Shown here piece after piece: positions 1-5,845 of a DNA stretch of 9,494 nt (its first letter is position 1; each line of letters begins with the position of its first letter). The stretch spans positions 1 to 9,494 of the forward strand of contig JAGLRU010000002.1 of the NCBI GenBank assembly GCA_023136145.1, written 5' to 3'. The DNA is from Alphaproteobacteria bacterium (GTDB lineage: Bacteria > Pseudomonadota > Alphaproteobacteria > Micavibrionales > UBA2020). Both the position numbers and the translations under genes were made by a program. Below the pieces are notes generated by a model. That model worked only from the letters and a program-made list of their open reading frames with translations, was not told the DNA's origin and made no database searches.

Positions 1-670
1 GCGTCTGCTCCCGAAGGCGAGGTTGTTCCGTTTCAATAGAGGAGAGTGCTTGCCCGATTTTACCGATCTCGCTGTGTATTCCCGTCGCAAGGACAATGGC
101 ACGTCCGTTGCCACGGACAATCATGGTTCCGGCGTAGACATAGGGCAGGTCATCGCCGCCCGGACGTGATGCTGTTTCTGAATCATTTTTAGAAGGTTTT
201 TTTCGAACCGCCGCTGATTCCCCTGTAAGCAGTGATTCATCTGTAACGAGGTTGTTACCGGAAATTATCATCGCGTCAGCTGGAACCCGGTCGCCTTCGT
301 TAAGGATAAGCAAATCTTCCCTTACTACATCACGACCGACTATGCGGACGGGTAGTCCGTCTCGGATAACGAGTGCTCGAGGGCTGGTTAGATCACGAAG
401 GGCTTCCAGCACTCGCTCGCTTCGAATTTCTTGTACCACGGTGATGAGAACAGATAGCGTCGCGAAGAACAGCAGCACGATCGCTTCTAGGAGGTCTCCT
501 AACAGGAGATATATGAATCCCGCTCCAATAAGCAGAGAAAACATGGGTTCTTTGATGACATCCATGACAATTTTCAAAGACCTCCGCCTGCCGGAAACGG
601 GGAGCTCGTTGGCACCATCAGCTTTCAGCCGTGCCGCTGCTTCTTGCTGTGACAGACCGCGATTGTTCAT
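1..670 (-). CDS. Cation-transporting P-type ATPase, N-terminal part (cut by window edge)
   Basis: This is the start of an ATP-driven cation pump of the inner membrane. 223 codons are readable before the window ends and no stop is met. Residues 1-35 resemble the cytoplasmic cation-ATPase N-terminal domain. Two hydrophobic segments (about 44-59 and 62-79) are the first transmembrane hairpin. The actuator domain follows, with GDRVPAD at 126-132 and the phosphatase loop DESLLTGES at 144-152, then the typical AGTMIVRG...TGIHSEIGKIG stretch at 180-206. No CPx or heavy-metal-binding motif is visible in this part, so a Ca2+/Mg2+/Na+-type (P2) pump is more likely than a copper pump; the ion cannot be fixed. 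The phosphorylated DKTGT site lies outside the window. The ATG at 670 has GGAG seven bases upstream and a TATAAT box beyond it. The region is more GC-rich than its neighbours. Confidence 0.9.
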   Translation of the reverse strand, partial: MNNRGLSQQEAAARLKADGANELPVSGRRRSLKIVMDVIKEPMFSLLIGAGFIYLLLGDLLEAIVLLFFATLSVLITVVQEIRSERVLEALRDLTSPRALVIRDGLPVRIVGRDVVREDLLILNEGDRVPADAMIISGNNLVTDESLLTGESAAVRKKPSKNDSETASRPGGDDLPYVYAGTMIVRGNGRAIVLATGIHSEIGKIGQALSSIETEQPRLREQT

Positions 671-714
671 CTATAATCTCCGAGGTTTGAAAATCAAAAT
701 TCAATTTAGTCTAA

Positions 715-742
715 ATTATAGCAGTTTGTAGAAAAGCTCCAA
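715..742 (-). promoter_or_regulatory. Putative sigma-70 promoter of the P-type ATPase gene
   Basis: On the minus strand a perfect TATAAT (715-720) lies 16 bases downstream of TTGGAG (737-742), a weak match to TTGACA. It is about 45 bases upstream of the ATPase start codon, whose ribosome binding site GGAG is at 678-681. The -10 box is convincing and the -35 box is poor, so this is a prediction from sequence only. Confidence 0.45.
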
Positions 743-832
743 ATTCTCAATATTACGTCAAAATACCATTATTTTAGGGGATGATTACCTCGCAAAACTG
801 TCCAACAAAGTAGGACCACCTCTGAGAGTGGC

Positions 833-889
833 ATGAGCAAAACTACGGACGACAGAAGAACGAATATATCTGGAGCCACCTCTCTTTAA
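833..889 (+). other. Short ORF, possible decayed transposase start
   Basis: An 18-codon ORF begins MSKTTDDRR and ends at TAA (887-889). It lies just after an imperfect hairpin (GTCC at 800-803 with GGAC at 813-816) and a GGACCACCTCT motif that recurs as GGAGCCACCTCT near 872. An inverted-repeat-like sequence followed by a short basic start is how IS3-type elements often begin, so this may be the left end of a deleted insertion sequence. It is too short to prove, and chance is a fair alternative. The rest of 671-998 holds only the ATPase promoter and a terminator. Confidence 0.15.
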
Positions 890-911
890 AAAAAGCCGCT
901 CGAAAGCGGCT
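888..911 (-). terminator. Rho-independent terminator after the 999-1202 gene
   Basis: Read on the minus strand, AGCCGCT (905-911), the tetraloop TTCG and AGCGGCT (894-900) form a perfect 7-bp stem, followed by a run of seven T (888-894, partly in the stem). It is about 90 bases after the stop of the small minus-strand gene. Its sequence and flank are nearly the same as the terminator behind the tRNA-Met fragment at 6782-6824. Confidence 0.8.
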
Positions 912-933
912 AACTTGTTGATTTTATTGGTTG
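891..933. repeat. 43-bp dispersed repeat, copy 1 (terminator plus tRNA-like ACAACCA end)
   Basis: Positions 891-933 match 6782-6824 in the same orientation at 39 of 43 bases. The shared block holds the TTCG-loop terminator, an AT-rich spacer and, on the minus strand, the trinucleotide CCA in the context AACCA. In the other copy that CCA is the 3' end of a tRNA-Met fragment. Here the similarity stops right at this point and no tRNA body follows. The block therefore looks like the 3' tail of a tRNA transcription unit that was copied or left behind by integration. Confidence 0.6.
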
Positions 934-998
934 TGTGATCGTTACTTCGAAACGGAAGATTGAAAAATTTTTTGAAAAATAAAGCTCAAATCTTAAGA

Positions 999-1202
999 TT
1001 ATTCCCAGCGCCTGTTTTCGTCATCCGCAACGTAAACAAAGGTACCGTCTATGCTGCATCCTATATCTTCTGCCTTTTCTTCAATGCCGGATAACAATTC
1101 CTCAATCTTTTCATCAAGATTATCATCATCAATGTAGGTGACTGTAAGTGAATATTTTCTATCGTCGAGGGTTTTGAAATTCTCATTAAGTTTTTTAAGC
1201 AT
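999..1202 (-). CDS. Small acidic hypothetical protein (67 aa)
   Basis: I do not recognise this protein. It has 67 residues with a mixed N-terminus (MLKKLNENFKTLDDRKY), a very acidic middle (YIDDDNLDEKIEELL at 23-37), one cysteine (49) and a C-terminus ending in ADDENRRWE. There is no signal peptide or membrane segment, so it should be a soluble cytoplasmic protein with alternating strand and helix character. No good ribosome binding site precedes the ATG at 1202 (ATTGAAAATAAC lies in front), which lowers confidence. A strong terminator follows it, and the operon to its right ends about 120 bases away on the same strand. It could be a real small gene or the tail end of the operon transcript. 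The ordered reading frame and acidic, protein-like composition favour a real gene. Confidence 0.55.
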   Translation of the reverse strand: MLKKLNENFKTLDDRKYSLTVTYIDDDNLDEKIEELLSGIEEKAEDIGCSIDGTFVYVADDENRRWE

Positions 1203-1264
1203 GTTATTTTCAATGATCTAATACGTAGATTTCTGCGCGGCTGCTTTGTTATGACGTTCTAAAA

Positions 1265-1303
1265 CTAGACCTCAATTGATTGGTGTAGCTGAATGACTGT
1301 CAT
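1265..1303 (-). pseudogene. Tiny or broken ORF with strong ribosome binding site after the operon
   Basis: Immediately after the nucleotidyltransferase stop, the minus strand carries AAGGAG (1313-1318) and, nine bases on, an ATG at 1303. The reading frame gives only MTVIQLHQSIEV before TAG. A one-base shift near the end would allow a further ordered stretch (LVLERHNKAAAQKSTY) to a stop near 1217. A Shine-Dalgarno this good on a 12-codon ORF suggests the start of a fifth operon gene that has been truncated or frameshifted. A translated leader peptide is the alternative. The product is not recognisable. Confidence 0.35.
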
Positions 1304-1319
1304 ATGTTTTTTCTCCTTA

Positions 1320-2078
1320 TTATGACTTATTATTGAATATTTTTTCTGCGGTGGTGAAGTCTTCTTTCGTATCAATTTCAGTCCATTTTAGTTCGGTAAT
1401 ATCCAGCGTGTTAAACGGAACATTTTTTTCAATTAATCGTTCATAGGCAGCTTCATAATATTCTTGATAGTTTTGTTCGTCTGCCATCATTGCTTTTAAC
1501 TCTGCCAACAAAAGTTTTGCTGTCTCAGCACTAATTTTCTCGATGCCGATTGACTCACCAACAGCCTCTTTAGGATTGACTGTCTTGCTGGCTTTAACCA
1601 CCCGGTTTTGCTTATCAATAATGACTTTAATTTCTTCTTCATCAAGGTTGATGTTTTTATCAATACAGAGGCAATTCTCATGTTCGCATTCAATAAGTTT
1701 TTTAAGGATTTTCTTATCAAACACCACGTCCGCATCAAACTTTACAAAATTTGATCCCTTAATGGACTCCATGGCCAGCATGAGAGAAAATCCGGTATTT
1801 GTTTCTAAGTATTTTTCATTTGTAATAAATTGAGCGTTTAAATCCGGGAAGTTTGTTTTGACATAGTCTTTGATCTGTTCTTGTAAATATCCGAGCACGA
1901 AGATAACATCACTGATCCCGCAATCCTGAATATGAGAGAGCATCATCTCAAGAATTGTTTTTCCGCCAATTTTTAACAGGCTCTTGGGACAATTATCTGT
2001 CAATGGCCGAATTCTTGATCCTACGCCTGCTGCCAGAATGATCGCTTTCATCTGTGTTTTTGTTTCAGTATCTTTCAT
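1320..2078 (-). CDS. Nucleotidyltransferase, LicC/PntC-like (CTP:phosphocholine or AEP cytidylyltransferase type)
   Basis: This is a 252-residue soluble sugar-nucleotide/phosphoalcohol nucleotidyltransferase with a Rossmann-like GT-A fold. The signature LAAGVGSRIRPLTDNCPKSL at 15-34 binds the NTP. ETNTGFSLMLA at 92-102, the metal-binding FDADVVFD at 114-121, ESIGI at 175-179 and EIDTKEDF at 234-241 match the LicC-like group that activates phosphocholine, and the related PntC that makes CMP-2-aminoethylphosphonate. Length is normal for a single-domain member. In this operon the partner genes (a PhnW-like transaminase and a CDP-alcohol transferase) favour 2-aminoethylphosphonate or a similar amino-alcohol phosphate as substrate; that is inference. 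The start is uncertain: Met10 (position 2051) begins the canonical MKAIILAAG, and the upstream ATG at 2078 has only a weak GAAAGAG site. It is the last intact gene of the operon, 48 bases behind the ATP-grasp gene. Confidence 0.8.
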   Translation of the reverse strand: MKDTETKTQMKAIILAAGVGSRIRPLTDNCPKSLLKIGGKTILEMMLSHIQDCGISDVIFVLGYLQEQIKDYVKTNFPDLNAQFITNEKYLETNTGFSLMLAMESIKGSNFVKFDADVVFDKKILKKLIECEHENCLCIDKNINLDEEEIKVIIDKQNRVVKASKTVNPKEAVGESIGIEKISAETAKLLLAELKAMMADEQNYQEYYEAAYERLIEKNVPFNTLDITELKWTEIDTKEDFTTAEKIFNNKS

Positions 2079-2126
2079 TATTTCAGTGACTCTTTCTTAG
2101 CGATGCAAATACAGTATCAAATTTAA

Positions 2127-3398
2127 TCATGGCTTACTGATACCCAGAATTTCTAATTCATTTTCAAGTGATTGAATGTGCTGAATATCCTGAGCTAAGA
2201 TCACAATAGAAAAGCACCCTGTTTGCAGGAGCGCATCGCAGTTTAGCGGAAAAATAGAATTAGCCCGTTTACCATCATAAAGCACGGGCGATAATTGTTT
2301 GGCTAATTCAGCGAAAGAGCAGGGCTGGGTATTCAGTTTAATGAACTTCCAAAATGGAACAGCACCAATTTTTTCTTCAATATTATGAACGGCGATATGC
2401 ACATAAGAAGAACCATTAAAACGTGCATTATTCTCAATCGGAAAGATGCCCTCGTCAGATACAATGTAATCAATTCCTATGACACCGCAATATCCAGATT
2501 CTGCCATATGAGCCACAATTTTTAGAGAAGTCTTAGTAATGGTGTCGTAGACATCAGTTGCTGGTTTCAAGCCTTTTAAACTACCAACATGATGCATGCC
2601 GTCTTTACATTCCTGATCAATCATTCCAATGTGGGCTATCTTCCCTTTTCTATCAATAACCCATTGATCATTTGGCGAGCTAGACACTTTTAAAAATGGT
2701 TCAATAAGGACAGTCTTTTCATAACTGGCAACAATGGTCTTATATAGATTGGTAAGATCATCACCTTGGGTTTTATATAATGATGCTCCGGCCTCACCCA
2801 AAGCACCTCGAATAATCACGGTATCGTGATTGGCGTTATAGCGATTAATCAGGATTTCCATTTGTCGAAAATTGTCGCTGTTGTCTGCTTGTATTGAAAA
2901 TACTGCACCATCAACCACAGGGATATTTAACTGTTGGCACAGTGCTTTAAATGTTGCCTTATCATTATATTTAAGTGTATTAGATTCCGCAGAACCAAAT
3001 AGCTTCGCGCCGATAATGTTTGCGGCCATAGTTTCCTGCTGCATAGAATACCATGGGACATATACTGGATTTCCACCCAATTTTTGTATCACCTTTTTAA
3101 CAGGATCAGGGTTTTCTACAATTAGTTCTGACAACGTACGCCCTGTGTCTGGATGTTTATATTCGACAACGTAGTCCGTGCCCAAACCATGAGAATTTAA
3201 CCATTGTTGGTATTCTTTATCTAACTTACCACGCAAAATAACCAAATCATTGCTACAGGCAGCGGCTAGGGCACGATCACATTTTGAACCGACAGAAGCA
3301 TTCCGTTTAGGGAATTGAGAAAAACTATCTGCGCTGTAAACAATAATTTCATTTTCATCATTCGAAATTATACATCGTAATAGTGGGTTGCTTGTCAT
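2127..3398 (-). CDS. ATP-grasp domain ligase
   Basis: This is a 423-residue soluble protein of the ATP-grasp superfamily, whose members join a carboxylate (as acyl-phosphate) to an amine or thiol using ATP. Residues about 1-140 form an N-terminal pre-ATP-grasp region. KYNDKATFKALCQQLNIPV (143-161) starts the ATP-grasp core. VIIRGALGEAGASLYK (194-209) is the flexible glycine loop over ATP, VLIEPFLK (230-237) is the adenine hinge strand, and GVIGIDYIV (305-313) with IENNARFNGSSY (321-332) supplies the Mg-binding acid and Asn. The overall look recalls the peptide-ligase PGM1-related group, but I cannot fix the substrate. It lies 32 bases after the CDP-alcohol transferase gene and 48 before the nucleotidyltransferase, so it very likely acts on the same head group, perhaps acylating the amine of aminoethylphosphonate. 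No membrane segments are present. The ribosome binding site is weak (GAAAG). Confidence 0.8.
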   Translation of the reverse strand: MTSNPLLRCIISNDENEIIVYSADSFSQFPKRNASVGSKCDRALAAACSNDLVILRGKLDKEYQQWLNSHGLGTDYVVEYKHPDTGRTLSELIVENPDPVKKVIQKLGGNPVYVPWYSMQQETMAANIIGAKLFGSAESNTLKYNDKATFKALCQQLNIPVVDGAVFSIQADNSDNFRQMEILINRYNANHDTVIIRGALGEAGASLYKTQGDDLTNLYKTIVASYEKTVLIEPFLKVSSSPNDQWVIDRKGKIAHIGMIDQECKDGMHHVGSLKGLKPATDVYDTITKTSLKIVAHMAESGYCGVIGIDYIVSDEGIFPIENNARFNGSSYVHIAVHNIEEKIGAVPFWKFIKLNTQPCSFAELAKQLSPVLYDGKRANSIFPLNCDALLQTGCFSIVILAQDIQHIQSLENELEILGISKP

Positions 3399-3430
3399 TA
3401 ATTGTTTCTTTCAAAATTAAAACCTCATTA

Positions 3431-4111
3431 TCAGCCGTCTGCACTTAGCAACTGCCAACCATAAAACAACGTCAATATGAGAGCATAGGCAGTAATACCG
3501 TAATACCAGACGCCGCCAAGTTTTGGCGTTTTAATCGGAGCCACATTTAAGATCGCCAATACTAGTAAAATAATGTAAAGGAGTGATGCAAAAATAGAAG
3601 GATTGATAAAGCCTTCAAAGACAAAAAGTGAAACGAGAACAAGACTGTTATTATCTAACGCCAAACCTTGATAGGTTGATTCCTCAACCAAACCAAACAC
3701 ATTAAAATAACTTAATCGCAGGACTCCTGCCGCCATGATTAAAAAAGCACCGGGAACGAACCAAGGACTATACTCGCCATAGCTTAACAAAATGATCGCT
3801 GGACAAACCCCAAAACTAATAATATCGATCAATGAGTCGAGTTGCCCACCAAATTTTTGCTGCATTTTCGTACGGTTTTTCATATGGCGGGCAATAATAC
3901 CATCGCTCCAGTCAAAAAATACGGCCCAGATTAACCCAATCATAGCCGCTGGGAAAGCGCCTACACTTGCAAAGTAAATTGCCAGAACTGCTAAACAAAG
4001 CCCCGCTAGCGAGCAAAGATTTGGTAAGTCTTTGACAAAAGAAAGTATTGTCGGGGGCGTTATCAATGAATTGTTTTTGTTTTCTGCTGAAGACATAAAT
4101 TTTTCATTCAT
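3431..4111 (-). CDS. CDP-alcohol phosphatidyltransferase, phosphatidylserine-synthase-like (integral membrane)
   Basis: This is a 226-residue inner-membrane enzyme that swaps CMP on a CDP- (or CMP-) activated compound for an alcohol. The catalytic signature is visible: D67, D70, G71, A74, R75, then G88, D92 and D96, with DSLIDIISFGVCPA at 92-105, the hallmark of phosphatidylserine synthase relatives. Hydrophobic stretches at about 35-49, 52-66, 98-110, 115-135, 155-168, 172-192 and 203-221 fit six or so membrane helices. The spacing between AR and the next Gly is 12 residues instead of the usual 8, so the loop that shapes the alcohol site is longer. Its ATG overlaps the aminotransferase stop (ATGA), indicating translational coupling. 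In context it probably moves an aminoethylphosphonate-type head group onto an alcohol rather than making ordinary phosphatidylserine, but a plain lipid role is not excluded. Met6 is an alternative start. Confidence 0.85.
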   Translation of the reverse strand: MNEKFMSSAENKNNSLITPPTILSFVKDLPNLCSLAGLCLAVLAIYFASVGAFPAAMIGLIWAVFFDWSDGIIARHMKNRTKMQQKFGGQLDSLIDIISFGVCPAIILLSYGEYSPWFVPGAFLIMAAGVLRLSYFNVFGLVEESTYQGLALDNNSLVLVSLFVFEGFINPSIFASLLYIILLVLAILNVAPIKTPKLGGVWYYGITAYALILTLFYGWQLLSADG

Positions 4112-5307
4112 GCTTTGTCTTGTGCTGCAAAATTTTTACGCTTTGATTCTTCATCATTTGCAGGTGTAAATATCAAGCGAGAGGCATTGATGTGCGTAAT
4201 ATTTTTGATATTAACCGGATCAAAGCTTCGTAAGACTTTTTCCAGAGATTTCAGGAAAAACTGAATATCATCAAACGATAATTCACCAATATTTCCGACT
4301 TGAAATACCTTATCCTTAAAGCATCCCTTTCCTTCATAAATGATAATAGATTTCTCTCTTAATTTTTGACGAAAAGAAGTGACATCAATATGAAGGGGGA
4401 TCTTCACGGTCGTTAAAACGCAGCACATGTCTTTCTCATCAATCAGAAATTTAAGACCGAGTTTCAACATACCTTGCCTTAAAGTATTTGCTTTATCTCT
4501 AAGACTGGCATGGTGATTGGAAATGCCTTTATCCAGTATATTGATCAGCGTTTGCTCCAGAGCAAAAAGCAAGGGAACAGCGGGCGTATTTGGCGTTTGT
4601 GAATATATTTTAATAAAATGATAAAAATTATACAGGTTCAAATAAGTAGATTTAACGGGCATATCCTTTAATTTTTCAAATTCATCTATGCGCCCCACCA
4701 CAAATGATAATCCGGGATAGGAGCAAACCGCTTTTGAACTCGAATTTGAGCAAAATGAAATGTGGCATTTCTCCATATTAATCACTTCTGCGCCTGTGCT
4801 GCTCACGCAATCAACAATCAACATGGCTCCGTTTTCTTTTGATAATGCGCCAATTTTCTCTAGCGGATTTAACATTCCCGAACTGGTTTCATGGTGAACC
4901 ATCGCAACAATATCAATGTCGTGTTCCTGTAGATAGGCTTCCACTTTTTCTAAATTCAGCGTTTCGCCCCAGGCAAAGTCCAGTAGAAAGGTATTTTTAT
5001 TATGAATCTTGGAAATCTTGTGCAGCCGTTCACCAAATTCACCATTGGACAAAATGAGGATGTTTTTATCTCCAACGATAGAGGACAGCATGGATTCATT
5101 CGCGGCTGTGCCGGAGCCGGTAATAACGACAGCGCGATAATCCGAAATTGTTTTAATCTCAAAGAGCTGTAGTAATTTATTCTCCACACTCTGTAGCAAA
5201 ACGTCAAATTCGGCTTCCCGATGGCAAATGTCTTCTTTAGAAATGGCCGCCTTAACATTTTCAGCCACGTTAACCGGACCGGGTGTGAATAATAATAATT
5301 TTTCCAT
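4108..5307 (-). CDS. Class-V aminotransferase, 2-aminoethylphosphonate-pyruvate transaminase-like
   Basis: This is a PLP-dependent class-V (fold type I) aminotransferase, best matched to the PhnW family that interconverts 2-aminoethylphosphonate plus pyruvate and phosphonoacetaldehyde plus alanine. Markers in order: TPGP at 8-11, ICHREAEF at 27-34, GSGTAANE at 64-71 (phosphate cup), HHETSSG at 138-144, VDCVSS at 165-170 with the PLP-pyridine Asp166, and the Schiff-base Lys192 in NSSSKAVCSYPG (188-199). PhnW proteins are usually about 360-370 residues. This one has 399, the extra being a polar C-terminal tail after about 365. It is soluble and first in the four-gene operon; its TGA overlaps the next start. 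A GGAG lies 12 bases before the ATG. The absence of phosphonatase (PhnX) nearby and the presence of activation enzymes favour a biosynthetic direction. A serine- or alanine-glyoxylate type transaminase is the alternative. Confidence 0.8.
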   Translation of the reverse strand: MEKLLLFTPGPVNVAENVKAAISKEDICHREAEFDVLLQSVENKLLQLFEIKTISDYRAVVITGSGTAANESMLSSIVGDKNILILSNGEFGERLHKISKIHNKNTFLLDFAWGETLNLEKVEAYLQEHDIDIVAMVHHETSSGMLNPLEKIGALSKENGAMLIVDCVSSTGAEVINMEKCHISFCSNSSSKAVCSYPGLSFVVGRIDEFEKLKDMPVKSTYLNLYNFYHFIKIYSQTPNTPAVPLLFALEQTLINILDKGISNHHASLRDKANTLRQGMLKLGLKFLIDEKDMCCVLTTVKIPLHIDVTSFRQKLREKSIIIYEGKGCFKDKVFQVGNIGELSFDDIQFFLKSLEKVLRSFDPVNIKNITHINASRLIFTPANDEESKRKNFAAQDKA

Positions 5308-5349
5308 ATTATGTTATTTCTCCAAAAATTAAGCACACAACACATCAGG

Positions 5350-5381
5350 TGCTGTTCTTCACATTAAGTGTGCTGTTCTTC
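5350..5381. promoter_or_regulatory. 21-bp-phased direct repeat upstream of the aminotransferase operon
   Basis: The 11-mer TGCTGTTCTTC occurs at 5350-5360 and again at 5371-5381, exactly 21 bases (two helical turns) apart, 43-74 bases upstream of the operon start. On the transcribed strand the copies read GAAGAACAGCA and sit beside a TTGTTT hexamer (a possible -35) just beyond the distal copy. This geometry suits a dimeric regulator binding one face of the helix. No clear -10 box was found, so promoter placement is uncertain. Confidence 0.4.
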
Positions 5382-5633
5382 GAAACAACTGAGCGCGAAG
5401 CAATCAGCTGCCTATCGTGCCCAGAGGGGCGGCTTGAAAAAGAAGAAACTCTGCCGGATTCTAAGCCTCAGGGAAAGGGTGCAGAAGACACTATAGCAGG
5501 AACGACCAAAATTAGAAGAGGAAAACCACACAATAAGAGGGCATCCGGCTATCATCATCGCAATGAATCTCTTATGCTAACATCGCAATAGCCATAAATT
5601 TAAGAGCCAAAATAAAATATCAAGGAAAGAATA
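5382..5633. other. Gene-free stretch upstream of the operon
   Basis: I see no convincing gene here on either strand. Short open frames exist, but they have no ribosome binding site and read as low-complexity Phe/Lys stretches. The CATCGCAAT word is repeated at 5556-5564 and 5581-5589, enclosed by GGCTAT (about 5547-5552) and ATAGCC (about 5588-5593), which could pair. I checked for RNase P, SRP, tmRNA and 6S hallmarks and recognised none; an unknown small RNA cannot be excluded. Confidence 0.3.
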
Positions 5634-5800
5634 ATGGTCAAATTTGTAAAACAAAAACCGCCTAAAACAGAGCCTGCCGTGACACTTCGCGTTATTCGCG
5701 GCGCTTTAATTTAAGAAAATTACAAGTAGAGGAATTGCGTAAAGCCGACCTCTGGCTGGCAGAGCAAAATGGAAAAGGCTTTCTTAACCCCACGCCATAA
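5634..5800 (+). pseudogene. Small hypothetical gene, apparently frameshifted
   Basis: A plus-strand ATG at 5634 has a good ribosome binding site (AAGGAAAG, about 7-13 bases upstream). It encodes MVKFVKQKPPKTEPAVTLR before running into a stop at 5712-5714. A different frame is open across the break (about 5690 onward) and continues through FNLRKLQVEELRKADLWLAE to an ordered C-terminus NGKGFLNPTP and a TAA at 5798-5800. The two halves read like one soluble, basic protein of about 55 residues that is split by a single-base indel near 5689-5704. I do not recognise the family. It lies just left of the insertion sequence and divergent from the operon. The 26-codon first half could be a genuine short product, but the protein-like second half makes a frameshift more likely. 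Confidence 0.4.
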
Positions 5801-5825
5801 TTTCAAGTTCCCCCTTATTTTTTTT

Positions 5826-5845
5826 GGGGCTGTCCTAGCTAACTA
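5826..5845 (+). repeat. Left terminal inverted repeat of the ISXO2-like element
   Basis: The 20-bp sequence GGGGCTGTCCTAGCTAACTA is the exact inverted copy of 6527-6546. It overlaps the last codon of the transposase (stop at 5843-5845), so the gene reads into its own terminal repeat. Confidence 0.9.

Noticed and set aside
252..731. Plus-strand open frame of 159 codons
   Set aside because: Lies antisense to the P-type ATPase, whose TGES and other motifs are clear; the plus-strand product is Ser/Arg-rich and not protein-like.
5349..5591. Plus-strand open frame of 80 codons starting with GTG
   Set aside because: No ribosome binding site, its start lies in the direct repeats upstream of the operon, and the sequence resembles no protein; kept only as gene-free DNA.
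5382..5633. Candidate structured RNA (6S, RNase P, SRP or tmRNA)
   Set aside because: None of the conserved sequence hallmarks of these RNAs is present, and no long stem could be drawn by eye.
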